Shown here: in pieces, positions 8,132 to 16,828 of the stretch
How positions within the stretch are numbered: position 1 is the first letter of the stretch
Layout of the letters: every line of letters starts with the position of its first letter
Source: Muribaculaceae bacterium
GTDB lineage: Bacteria; Bacteroidota; Bacteroidia; Bacteroidales; Muribaculaceae
Reading direction: 5' to 3'
Assembly (NCBI GenBank): GCA_017964485.1
Contig: JAGCRW010000039.1
Span: 65,365 to 121,702 of the forward strand
DNA: 56,338 nucleotides
Made by a program: the position numbers and the translations under genes
The notes under the pieces: generated by a model
Told to the model about the DNA's origin: nothing
Database searches by the model: none
What the model saw: the letters and a program-made list of their open reading frames with translations, nothing else

Positions 8132-10527
8132 CTCACACCCAGAAGGATGTCGTAAACCGATGTGATGTCGGCTGCGGTTATATCGCCGTCACCATTGACA
8201 TCGCCATTGAGCAACTGTGATGTGTCGCCGTTGAGCAAGAAGTCGTAGAGCGAGGTGATGTCGGCAGCGGTAACAGTTCCGTCGCCATTAACGTCGCCTG
8301 TAATTGGTTCATTCAAAGGTGCATAGCGGTAAATAACTTCAATGGCAGGAATGAGCATGGTATATTGCTGACCATTTGTAGGTTTTGCCATAGAAATCTG
8401 CACGTAATTCAGTTGTATGGGATAATTGCCCATATCATCGGCATCAATCCACTGGTCGATGGGAAAATCGATAGTGCTCTCAACATTGGCTGGCACCGAC
8501 TCGGGTGATACCGAAGGAAAACTGATTTTGCCGCCATGTGGACGCAGGGCGAATGACACACCAGTAACGGGTGCCTCACCTGGATTGATGCGCACACGCA
8601 GAGTATCGGGAACACTCCACAATGTTATTTCCTTGCTCATGCGAAAGTAGTTGGTACGACCGCTGGAGCCAGTGAAATCTACTTTCACGCCCTTTTGATA
8701 AGGCTCGGTGACGACATTTTTACCGCCACTCATTGAAAATGCCCAAGTGCTCAAATCCATCTCGGGATCAAGTTGATATACGTGCTGTACAGGCTTCTGA
8801 ACCGTAACTTTCATTGTCACCGACTGCTCGTTGATAGTGCCAGTAACGCTCGCCTCGCCGTCGCGCACGCCTTGCAGCACACCTGTGTTCTCGTCAATGA
8901 TAACGATGCTCTCATCACTACTTGTCCATGTGAGCGCCTCGGGGTCGAGGGGCACAATATTCTCCCCTACTTGACTCTGAAGTGCGACACGATAGGTGCG
9001 ATAGGTGTCGGTAATGATAGAATCGTTTTTTAACTCTATGGCATCGCCGCTGCCAACAATGGTGAGAGGCGCGCTCACGCTCACATCGCCCAGTGTGCCC
9101 GTGAGAATGCCTGTGCCACTACCGCTAGCAAAAATTGTGCTGCCATCACGAATTGAACCGAGCGACTCGGGGCAAGACAACACCACGCCCTGCACATCGG
9201 TATCAATGAGCATGCCATACTGGTTATAGCCGTAGAACTTGGGGGTATAAACGCCAAATTTAGGCACCACGAGGCTGAAATCAACAAACCGCAGTGAGGC
9301 TATCACGTCATCATCGGGAGCGGTGCACACTGCAAAGAATCCGTTACCGTCGGCACGCTCTACACCATCACTGGGGTGATTGCGCACACCTAAGGCACTT
9401 GTATAGAGCGTTGATGAGCCACCACCATCCACATTCATGGCATCGGTAGCGCCAGCATAGCGCATAATGTCGGCAAGCACTGAGGTGCGAACACCATCGC
9501 TAATAATTGTGCGTCCATCAACCACGAGGAAATACACCTTGTTGCCGCCGTCGCTGTAACCCACTGCCGAACGAGGATGCAACTGGCTAGCGTCGGCACG
9601 TTCGCCCTCGGTGTCAAGCACCACGCCGTCGGCTAGAATCTTGGGATTTCCCGAAATAACCTGCTCAGGAACTACGCTTAGGCTGCCATATTTCCACGTT
9701 GGCGAAATGGTGATGGTGTCGCCTATCTGCAACGTGTTGACTACAGTCGCTGCTGAGCCGCGACCACGAATCACATATTTTCCCACAGGAATTGTCATGT
9801 CGCCAGCGGTGCATGTGTCGCTCTCAACAACCATCCTGTAGGGGCTTGCGCTCTCAAATTGGTCGCCTTCGACCAGGCGCGCCACAAGTTCGGTGCCGCT
9901 GTTAGTCTGGTCGGTGCTGCCATAGTAACGGTCGGTGTAAATCACTATCTTGTTGTTGCACTCGCTAGAATAAGTGTTCACGCCACCAAGCGTGGCAGTC
10001 GTGCCAGCAGGCGTTGTGAGGGTGCCACCAAAAACGAAGGGGTTGACATAGACCTGGCCTTCCTTATCGACAATGAAATTCTTATATAACGCAGCATTGT
10101 TGCGGGCGCGGTAAATTTCACCATCAACTACGGTAGCGCCAACCGGCGTGCCAACAATCGACACACCTCGGCCTGTGGTGCCGCTGGTGTTGAAGAAGTC
10201 GGCGTTGATGCCTGCGAAGTAACGCCTTCCAGGACGGCTTTTGCGCTCTGCCATAGCCGACACACGCTCGTTGCCGGCGAGTTTGTCGGTAGCACATACT
10301 CCCGCCAGCGACAGCCATGGTGTTGTCAAGTCGATTGTGCAGTAGAACACCCTCAACTTACCAGTCTCGTTATGGAACCACAGCGAGGTCTGTGTTGTAC
10401 CTGGCCCCACTTGATTGTGGAACAAGGTATCGACTTGATATTCCACTCCACGCAGCGTCCAAGTGTTGCTTGCCGAGGCGCAAATCGCCAATAACGCCCA
10501 GAATATAAATAAACTTAATCTCTTCAT
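8119..10527 (-). CDS. Secreted NAGPA-type phosphodiester glycosidase with dockerin (paralogue)
   Basis: 802 residues, starting at 10527 with a signal peptide (MKRLSLFIFWALLAICASA). Same architecture as the gene at 5651-8017: PF09992-type catalytic region with GINADFF near 110 and AMNVDGGGSSTLY near 365, a BIG2-like Ig domain (TWTSSDESIVIIDENTG), a beta-sandwich, and a dockerin at about 742-797. This dockerin is of the DVNGDG type, unlike its sister's DVNCDG type. Its DNA is almost identical to that of the unrelated propeller gene at 10674, which suggests exchange of the module. The protein ends LLGVSRGS instead of the usual LLGE/LLGN because the dispersed repeat now provides the last codons and stop. 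Substrate unknown. Confidence 0.88.
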   Translation of the reverse strand: MKRLSLFIFWALLAICASASNTWTLRGVEYQVDTLFHNQVGPGTTQTSLWFHNETGKLRVFYCTIDLTTPWLSLAGVCATDKLAGNERVSAMAERKSRPGRRYFAGINADFFNTSGTTGRGVSIVGTPVGATVVDGEIYRARNNAALYKNFIVDKEGQVYVNPFVFGGTLTTPAGTTATLGGVNTYSSECNNKIVIYTDRYYGSTDQTNSGTELVARLVEGDQFESASPYRMVVESDTCTAGDMTIPVGKYVIRGRGSAATVVNTLQIGDTITISPTWKYGSLSVVPEQVISGNPKILADGVVLDTEGERADASQLHPRSAVGYSDGGNKVYFLVVDGRTIISDGVRTSVLADIMRYAGATDAMNVDGGGSSTLYTSALGVRNHPSDGVERADGNGFFAVCTAPDDDVIASLRFVDFSLVVPKFGVYTPKFYGYNQYGMLIDTDVQGVVLSCPESLGSIRDGSTIFASGSGTGILTGTLGDVSVSAPLTIVGSGDAIELKNDSIITDTYRTYRVALQSQVGENIVPLDPEALTWTSSDESIVIIDENTGVLQGVRDGEASVTGTINEQSVTMKVTVQKPVQHVYQLDPEMDLSTWAFSMSGGKNVVTEPYQKGVKVDFTGSSGRTNYFRMSKEITLWSVPDTLRVRINPGEAPVTGVSFALRPHGGKISFPSVSPESVPANVESTIDFPIDQWIDADDMGNYPIQLNYVQISMAKPTNGQQYTMLIPAIEVIYRYAPLNEPITGDVNGDGTVTAADITSLYDFLLNGDTSQLLNGDVNGDGDITAADITSVYDILLGVSRGS

Positions 10528-10673
10528 ACAAATTATTTAAAAAAATGAGGATATGCGAACATTGTAACACACCCTCATTTAATAGTTATCAGTTGTCTGT
10601 CATCAGTTGGCGCAGCCACTTAACACCTAAAACTTTGCGGACAAGGTAGCCACGTCCCCACATAACTTAATAC

Positions 10674-12095
10674 CTAGTTTCCTAACAAAACATCATATAC
10701 CGACGTGATGTCGGCGGCGGTTATATCTCCGTCTCCGTTAACGTCGCCATTGATGAGGCTTGATGTGTCGCCGTTGAGCAAGAAGTCGTAGAGCGAGGTA
10801 ATATCGGCAGCGGTAACAGTGCCGTCGCCGTTCACATCGCCATAGAGAGCCACGGGACCATCGGGCTCAATGGCGGAGCCAATCTTGTAAACACCCATAC
10901 CATTGTAGGCCTTGAAGGTGAACAGAGTGATTTCCTCATTACCCTCATCATCGTAACCTTTCTCGGTAGCGATGCAGTGCACACGCAAACCGTTATCGTT
11001 AATCTTGCCAACACTGTCGGCTGGAAGCTGCCAGTATTTGGTCATTGTCTCAAGCATATCTCCATCGCCAAGCTCGCAAACATTGATTTGGCAGCCATTA
11101 CCGTTGCCATTCATGTCGGCCTTGACATAAGAGAAGAAATGACGGCCTTCAAGAGTGAACTCAGTCATACCATTGGCTGCCGCGCGTGTGGGCCACAAAT
11201 CCTGGGGCACGTTCTCAAAACTGTCAACAACCGTGCCATCAATATAATAGAGCACTGGAGCACCGTCGAAGCAGTCGATGTAGAAGTACTCGCCGCTATA
11301 CATAGTGTCATCATCGGTGCCAAGCAGCATCTTAATCACAGGAGCAAGACTGAAGCCTACTTTCTCGGCAGGATAGAACTCGGTGAAATCCATGTAGGGG
11401 TCGCCATAGAAACCACCCTCCCAGGTGTCGATGTCTCCGCCTTGTTCGTTGTGCCAGCGATAAACGGTGGGGAAACCAGGATCGTTACTGTTATGGGCAA
11501 TGGTCATAATGTTGCACTCGGCTTCCTCAAGAGTGATGTCTCCAATGAGGTCAAGATAGTCGGTGCGATACACCATATCACCCTTATACATATTGGTCAC
11601 AAGAGTCATCTCACCACTCTCAGTATCCACCTGATAAATAGGAATCTCGATGGCCGAAGCGCTAGTCATAGGTGCCACCCAAATGTGCCCGAAGTTGTCG
11701 CAGCCAATACTTGTATTACCCAAGAACACTCCGTAAGGATTTCCATTGAATGTCAAGTCCAAATCCTTAATGGGCTCACCAGAGAGAGCGTCAAAACAGT
11801 GAATCACACCCTGAAGAATGGTGTCGTTCTTGCCTGTCTCAGGATTGGGGATTATAAGCTGCTTCTCCTGACTGCGCGACACATAAACCACGCCACCAGT
11901 CATCGTGGCGGTGCGGGCGTTAGTGTGGCAGATGGGTGAAGCCAAGTAGGCTTGATTGGCATGCACGCGGTCAAATATCCATAGGTTTTTAACTCCAATG
12001 CCATTCACTTTGGCATAGGTTTGGCCATCGGTTACCGCCCAACTGCTCATGGCAGTCATCACAGCCATAATCGTAAGTAGTATTAATTTTTTCAT
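10674..12095 (-). CDS. Secreted propeller-like protein with C-terminal dockerin
   Basis: 473 residues; the start at 12095 (MKKLILLTIMAVMTAMSSWA) gives a signal peptide, and 14 upstream codons are discarded. Residues about 25-410 contain repeated short beta-rich blocks ending in phrases such as GVVYVSRS, GHIWVAP and IYQVDTESGEMTLV, typical of a beta-propeller. I do not recognise a named family or catalytic residues. The same domain occurs in the next gene (12256) and in the C-terminal half of the GHL10 protein at 23317. Residues 418-473 are a dockerin (DVNGDGTVTAADI, then DVNGDGDITAADI). Probably a binding or scaffold subunit; that role is inference. Confidence 0.85.
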   Translation of the reverse strand: MKKLILLTIMAVMTAMSSWAVTDGQTYAKVNGIGVKNLWIFDRVHANQAYLASPICHTNARTATMTGGVVYVSRSQEKQLIIPNPETGKNDTILQGVIHCFDALSGEPIKDLDLTFNGNPYGVFLGNTSIGCDNFGHIWVAPMTSASAIEIPIYQVDTESGEMTLVTNMYKGDMVYRTDYLDLIGDITLEEAECNIMTIAHNSNDPGFPTVYRWHNEQGGDIDTWEGGFYGDPYMDFTEFYPAEKVGFSLAPVIKMLLGTDDDTMYSGEYFYIDCFDGAPVLYYIDGTVVDSFENVPQDLWPTRAAANGMTEFTLEGRHFFSYVKADMNGNGNGCQINVCELGDGDMLETMTKYWQLPADSVGKINDNGLRVHCIATEKGYDDEGNEEITLFTFKAYNGMGVYKIGSAIEPDGPVALYGDVNGDGTVTAADITSLYDFLLNGDTSSLINGDVNGDGDITAADITSVYDVLLGN

Positions 12096-12199
12096 GTTAC
12101 TGATATTTTGAGTTTGCTTGTTATTAATTAAACACAAAGGGGGAAAACCACCAAGCCTCCCCCTTCACTAAATGTATTAAATCAAATTATGCTTTATTG

Positions 12200-12252
12200 G
12201 TGAAACGTGAAAGTGAACAGCATCTTGAGGAGCCTTCCCGTTCACGAACTCC
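12200..12252. repeat. Dispersed repeat, copy 3
   Basis: GAAACGTGAAAGTGAAC, then CATCTTGAGGAGCC, then TTCCCGTTCACGAACTCCG. The outer arms pair (GTGAAC with GTTCAC). The element stops three bases before the stop codon at 12256. Confidence 0.6.
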
Positions 12253-12255
12253 GAC

Positions 12256-13680
12256 TTACTCACCTAACAGGATGTCATAAACTGAAGTGATATCGGCACT
12301 GGTGATAACACCGTCTCCATTAACGTCTCCATGAATGAGGCTGGTAGTATCGCCGTTGAGCAGGAAGTCGTAGAGTGCGGTGATGTCGGCTGCGGTAACG
12401 GTGCCGTCATCGTTAACATCGCCAGTTAAAGCCATTGGCTCATCGGGAACTACGCCCTCACCAACTACATACACGCCCATACCATTATAGCACTTGTACT
12501 CGAAGATGATTGCTGCTTCCTTGCCACCTTCGGTGGTATAGTCGGCAGTAATTGGGTGAATGCGGAGACCGCTATCACTGGTTTGGCCTTGACCGTCGGC
12601 AGGGAATGTCCAGTAACGCTGCATGCCGCTGAATGCCATGCCCTCGCCAAGCTCGCAGATGTTCACCTGGCAAGAGTTAGGAGCGTCGTATTGACCTATT
12701 GGGTAAGCGATGAAGTTGCGGTCGCCAAGTTTGAACTCAGCTATGCCATTGGTGCCAGGCTTTGGCATCAACAGGCTGTCGGCTGCCATCTCTTCTTGAG
12801 AGAGACTGCCAAATCCGTCAACGATAGTACCATCTTGAGCGTAGAGAGTGGGAACTGTAGTAAAGCCGTCGATATAGAAGAACTCACCGCTATAGCGGGT
12901 GTCCTCATCCTCGCCAAGCACGAAGCGTGTGGCAGGAGCAGTACCCCATTGCACTTGACTCTCGGGATAGAACGCTGTGAAATCTACATAGGGATCTCCC
13001 CAGAAGAAGCCATCCCAAGTGTCAACGTCGCCGCCCTGATCGTTGTGCCAACCATAAACAGTTGCGACTCCTGAGCCAGCGCCCATCACATTACATTCGG
13101 CTTCCTCAAAGGTGATATCACCCACAAGGTCAACATAATCGACACGGGCAATGTTGTCGCCCTTGCTCAGAGTTGCCACCAGGGTGAGCTCGCCAGTCTC
13201 AGTATCAACTTGATACAGTGGAATTGAAGCGGAATTGTCAAGAGAGATTGACGCTACCCACACATGGCCAAAGTTATCCTTACCAATGGAGTTCACGCCC
13301 AAGAACACGCCGAATGGCTCACCATTGAGAGTCACATCGAGCGGTGCCATCTCCTCGCCGGTCAAAGCATCGAAGCGATAAATGACGGCGCCCATGATAG
13401 TGTCGCCAGGTTGTGGGATAATCTGCTTTGCCTCACTGCGTGCTATATAGATGACACCGTCTTGCATCACGGCTGTACGTGCCTTCTGATTGCACCAGGC
13501 AAAGTCGGTCTGCAACTCATTGACGCCATAGTGGAAACGGTCAAGCAGCCACAGGTTGCGCATGCTGATGCCGTTAACGGTCTCATAGCCGTTGGGATCT
13601 TTCTTCAAGAGCTTGCCAGCAGCCGAGGCGCTAGAGCATGCAATAGCGATTAAAGTAAGAACGAGTAAAAATTTCTTCAT
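12256..13680 (-). CDS. Secreted propeller-like protein with C-terminal dockerin (paralogue)
   Basis: 474 residues; start at 13680 (MKKFLLVLTLIAIACSSASA), a signal peptide; 19 codons upstream are discarded. It is a full-length paralogue of the gene at 10674: shared blocks include VNGISMRNLWLLDRFH, KARTAVMQDGVIYIARS, GDITFEEAECNVM, VYGWHNDQGGDVDTWDG and GMGVYVVG. Residues 418-474 are a dockerin whose first loop reads DVNDDGTVT and second DVNGDGVIT. No catalytic motif is seen. The Trp- and Asp-rich stretch WHNDQGGDVDTWDG, conserved between the two copies, is a candidate ligand site. Third pair of tandem duplicates in a row on this strand. Confidence 0.85.
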   Translation of the reverse strand: MKKFLLVLTLIAIACSSASAAGKLLKKDPNGYETVNGISMRNLWLLDRFHYGVNELQTDFAWCNQKARTAVMQDGVIYIARSEAKQIIPQPGDTIMGAVIYRFDALTGEEMAPLDVTLNGEPFGVFLGVNSIGKDNFGHVWVASISLDNSASIPLYQVDTETGELTLVATLSKGDNIARVDYVDLVGDITFEEAECNVMGAGSGVATVYGWHNDQGGDVDTWDGFFWGDPYVDFTAFYPESQVQWGTAPATRFVLGEDEDTRYSGEFFYIDGFTTVPTLYAQDGTIVDGFGSLSQEEMAADSLLMPKPGTNGIAEFKLGDRNFIAYPIGQYDAPNSCQVNICELGEGMAFSGMQRYWTFPADGQGQTSDSGLRIHPITADYTTEGGKEAAIIFEYKCYNGMGVYVVGEGVVPDEPMALTGDVNDDGTVTAADITALYDFLLNGDTTSLIHGDVNGDGVITSADITSVYDILLGE

Positions 13681-13845
13681 TTTGCAAAATGTTTTAGATA
13701 TTAATAATGTTTTTTTAGAATATTCTTTACAACCCACAAAGAAAATAAAAACTCAACAAATGACCAAATTTTTCTCACATTTTTTCCACACAAACTAACA
13801 AAATTACACATTATTAATAATAAAGGCCTCAGATTCTCAAACACA

Positions 13846-13853
13846 CAATTCTA
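13846..13853. repeat. 8-bp target-site duplication, left copy
   Basis: CAATTCTA directly abuts the left end of the insertion sequence and is repeated exactly at its right end. Confidence 0.8.
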
Positions 13854-15003
13854 GGTCAATTGGTCAAAATGAGTGGTAAAAATTGAGTGATATTGCTCTA
13901 TTGGTCAAAATGGGTGGTGCTTACAATGTGTAAGCAAAGAAAATATTATGAAAAACACCGAGGGGAGCGCCAAGCGGCAAGGGGGCGAGCAGTCCCCGAC
14001 GAGCGTCAGTAGTAATGCCTTGATATATATTGGTCAAGGAACTTTATACGATTGCTTTTCTTCATTCCACTATGGACTCTGAGTTTCGATTTTATGTCTG
14101 TGAATGTTCCCTCTAATGCGTTGTTGGTCCTTGGAATGCCATATTGCGGATAATCAAGGAAGGTCCACAGGTATGGCATATTGCGCTTCAAGCTAAGGTA
14201 TGCACTGCGCAGCCTTCTGTGGGTGTATCGCTTCTTTCCTGTGGTCTTGTCGATGCTTCGCTCAAACAGGAACGCCCTCCATCGCTCATGCCATTGATTG
14301 AAGGCGTCAATAAACGTCTCCTTATCAGAGCTTGTCAGTGTCTTAGACAACTCGAGAAGTTCAACTGAGGCCTCAAGTTCGGGTTTAGATGTCAGGTATG
14401 TGCGCACTATTCGTTGCTGGTGCACCTGGCACATCTGCACTGGTATGGGAGAGAGGGCTTTAAAAGCCCTTTCATTCCATCGCATACGGCTCCATAGATT
14501 TCAAAGCCATTGGACTGGAGCCACTCAATGCCTTCCATATAGTCAGCAATAGTCTCATGACGGACATACTTGCGCCACAAGATCTTGTTTCGCAAAGCGT
14601 CTTTTATGACCATCAGGCCAAAGTTGCGGCCCCAATACGTGGTGTCCATCTGTATGGTAACTTGCTTGAACTTTGATACCACATGAACGTGTCGCATCTT
14701 GCGTAGGCATCGCTGAATGGTACTTACACTTTTTAAGTACTTTGAGGACAATTCGCTCAAGGTCATCTTATGAACCACGTAGTCCTCTATTACCTTATTG
14801 TGATCCAAATGATTACCACCACGAAAACGGCGGCCACAATGGTTGCATTTATATAGTTGACAGTTCTTGCGTTTGCCGAATTTAATGACGTCATTAGACC
14901 CGCAATAAAAGCATTTTTTGCATCATATTGATAATAAATGCTGCAAAGATAAGGATTGATGGGCTTTTTCACAGATTTTACCACGCAAAATGACCAATAA
15001 GCC
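13854..15003 (-). mobile_element. 1150-bp insertion sequence, IS256-like variant Zn-binding type
   Basis: The ends are imperfect inverted repeats, about 24 of 34 matches, each beginning GG, then ATTGGTCA, then TG.GTGGTAAAA. They are bounded by the 8-bp direct repeat CAATTCTA, and 8-9 bp duplications are known for IS256-type elements. A second copy of the left-end motif (TTGGTCAAAATGGGTGGT) sits inside at 13901-13918, a possible extra transposase-binding site. The single cargo is a transposase with two frame breaks. The intact ends and exact duplication suggest a fairly recent insertion between the dockerin cluster and the Sus-like operon. Confidence 0.85.
14006..14926 (-). pseudogene. Transposase with two frame breaks
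   Basis: DDE-type transposase resembling the Bacteroidetes IS256 variant Zn-binding type. Three frames together encode it. First, a zinc-binding N-terminus (CFYCGSNDV ... YKCNHCGRRF, bases about 14828-14913) whose only good ATG (14926) is one base out of frame, at an A6 run (14914-14919). Second, the catalytic core from there to about 14465, with MDTTYWGRNFGL and AVCDGMKGL (two Asp). Third, MCQVHQQRIV ... IPRTNNALEG (third acidic residue) to the stop at 14006. The step from second to third is -1 and falls on minus-strand T TTA AAG (14458-14464), a classical slippery heptamer. So the second break may be programmed, while the first looks like a one-base insertion. Either a recently dead copy or one needing recoding. 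Confidence 0.75.
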
Positions 15004-15011
15004 CAATTCTA
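15004..15011. repeat. 8-bp target-site duplication, right copy
   Basis: CAATTCTA, an exact copy of 13846-13853, directly follows the right end of the insertion sequence. Confidence 0.8.
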
Positions 15012-15026
15012 TAGAAACAACACAAA

Positions 15027-15065
15027 CAAAAACATCACCCTGCCGCACATACAGCGACAGGGTGA
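15027..15065 (-). terminator. Terminator of the Sus-like operon
   Basis: TCACCCTG (15035-15042) pairs with CAGGGTGA (15058-15065). On the minus strand the stem is followed by a T-rich tail (TGTTTTTGTTTG). It lies just past the stop at 15100 and should end the SusC-to-PKD transcript. Confidence 0.75.
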
Positions 15066-15099
15066 CAAAAACAATACTTTATGAAAAATCTACTCCTAC

Positions 15100-16812
15100 C
15101 TAAAATAGGTTGGTGAGTCGTGGATTGATGCAGAGACCGAGAATGCGCTCGCGGTTGGCGTTGAAGTCATACACCTTCTTGTCCACGGGATTGTAATACT
15201 TGAGACCAGTGGTGTAGTTCTTCTCGGTGCTAGCTGCACGGAAGCCGAAATAGACGTAGTGAGTGAGAGCATCCACAGCAAACTGAGTGGTGTAAACTCC
15301 CTCATCGGCAGTGGTGTTCTCGGGATTGGCCTCCATAGCTATGAAAGCGGTGTATTGGTCATAATTCAGCCCCTGATCGGGAGAAGGCATGGGGTAAGCT
15401 GTGAAACCAGGGCCTGGAGTTCCTCCCTTGCACATCCACACATAGAGGTTGCCAAGGTCCTCATCAAGAGTGAAGGCACGTGGCTGAGTGGCCTGCAGCA
15501 CAATTGGGAATGGTATAGGACCAGGCTTGGTAGCCGATGCCTCGCCAATATCGCTTGTGCGGAAACGGTAGATACCGTTACCCGAGTAGTTCTTGCCCCA
15601 CCAGAACACACCTGTGCGGTCGAGGTAGATGCCAGTGTGAATGGCACCATAGGCGATACCGTTGCCATAGTACTGGAGCATATTGTTCACAACGAAGTAT
15701 CCTGCAGTGCTTGAGAATACAGTCTGCTCACGCTCTCCACGAGTGGTGAGCGGCAAGCGGCGGATGCCCGTGTTACGGTCGGTATAGTAGAGGTTAGTAC
15801 CGTCACTCAAGCCCTGGAAGGGATCGTTGAAGGCCTGACCACCCACATTGGTAACCATAGTGCTCACGTCGGTGCCGTCGGCAGTCATAACACTGATCTT
15901 GCCGTCGCCAAGCACGCCGTTCTCATCGTTGACATAGTAGTACTGCTTACCGCAGTCAAGGATATACACATAGTCCTTATCTTCAACAGAGGCAAAGACA
16001 AGAGTAGTAGGCATATTACCCGAGTTCACACCCATGTCAAAAGGCATGTTCTTGGTGCCTGCTGGCAGCTGGCTCATGTCCACGAGCTTGTAGGCCTTGA
16101 TGTTGCCGCCAAACACTGCGTAGTACAACGTTGGGCAAGGAATCGACGAGCCCACCTGCACGTTAACATAACTATCCTCCAAGCGGCGATTCTCGCCGTT
16201 GACGTCAAACCAGGTCTGCAACTCAATCTTCTGCGAACCGATGTTCTTGAATTTGAGCTTGCCAGGATTGTCGACGGTGCCGTCGCTGTGACTGTAACCA
16301 GTGAACTCCTCAATGGGTGTGCCATCCTCAAGAGCTGTGCCCTCGGGGAATTTCCACACATACTTGCACTCGAGGTTCTCGGGGTTAGGCAGCGCGATGT
16401 CGAGCAACACGGTCACATCGTTGATAACCACAGTCTCGGCGCTCTGCTCTGCAACACTGAGCACAGGAGCGATATCGTAGATGAGCAACGGATAGGTGCG
16501 CTTGCCCACACCATCCACAGTGAGAGTCACCTGATAGAGACCAGCCTGAGCATACTTGTGAGTGGGATTCTGGTCGGTTGAGGTTGTGCCGTCGCCAAAG
16601 TCCCAAGTCACATTGCCACTCTTCTCGCTGGTGTTGTTGAACTTGATAGTCGATACCACATAGAAGTCGAGAGTATATTCATCTCCATCAACATTGTAGG
16701 TGAAATCCACATCCTTGCCGCCAAAGTTGCCGTAGGCCGGCTCCTTCTCGACACACGATGCCATGGTGAGCACCAGCAATGTCATTAATGCTAAGTTCTT
16801 AAAAATCTTCAT
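15100..16812 (-). CDS. PKD-domain surface lipoprotein of a Sus-like operon
   Basis: 570 residues. The signal peptide ends in a lipobox (LTMASC, Cys at about 20), so it is a lipoprotein, probably outer-membrane and surface exposed as is usual for Sus-type lipoproteins. A PKD domain is clear at about 55-105 (VTWDFGDGT ... HKYAQAGLYQVTLTV). Residues 110-220 look like a second beta-sandwich. Residues about 225-560 are propeller-like, with phrases such as YVYILDCGKQYYYV, LYYTDRNTGIRRLPL and GNLYVWMCKGG. Last gene of the operon, 16 bp after the gene before it. By position it corresponds to the extra SusE/F-like binding lipoproteins of Sus systems; ligand unknown. Confidence 0.85.
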   Translation of the reverse strand: MKIFKNLALMTLLVLTMASCVEKEPAYGNFGGKDVDFTYNVDGDEYTLDFYVVSTIKFNNTSEKSGNVTWDFGDGTTSTDQNPTHKYAQAGLYQVTLTVDGVGKRTYPLLIYDIAPVLSVAEQSAETVVINDVTVLLDIALPNPENLECKYVWKFPEGTALEDGTPIEEFTGYSHSDGTVDNPGKLKFKNIGSQKIELQTWFDVNGENRRLEDSYVNVQVGSSIPCPTLYYAVFGGNIKAYKLVDMSQLPAGTKNMPFDMGVNSGNMPTTLVFASVEDKDYVYILDCGKQYYYVNDENGVLGDGKISVMTADGTDVSTMVTNVGGQAFNDPFQGLSDGTNLYYTDRNTGIRRLPLTTRGEREQTVFSSTAGYFVVNNMLQYYGNGIAYGAIHTGIYLDRTGVFWWGKNYSGNGIYRFRTSDIGEASATKPGPIPFPIVLQATQPRAFTLDEDLGNLYVWMCKGGTPGPGFTAYPMPSPDQGLNYDQYTAFIAMEANPENTTADEGVYTTQFAVDALTHYVYFGFRAASTEKNYTTGLKYYNPVDKKVYDFNANRERILGLCINPRLTNLF

Positions 16813-16828
16813 AACTCAAAGTAGTGTT

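Noticed and set aside
10977-11939. 320-codon plus-strand open frame
   Set aside because: Antisense to the propeller-dockerin gene; the opposite frame has a signal peptide, paralogue support and dockerin, this one has none.
14407-14808. Two separate genes within the insertion sequence
   Set aside because: The two frames are consecutive parts of one transposase, with matching motifs across the break and a -1 slippery site at the junction.
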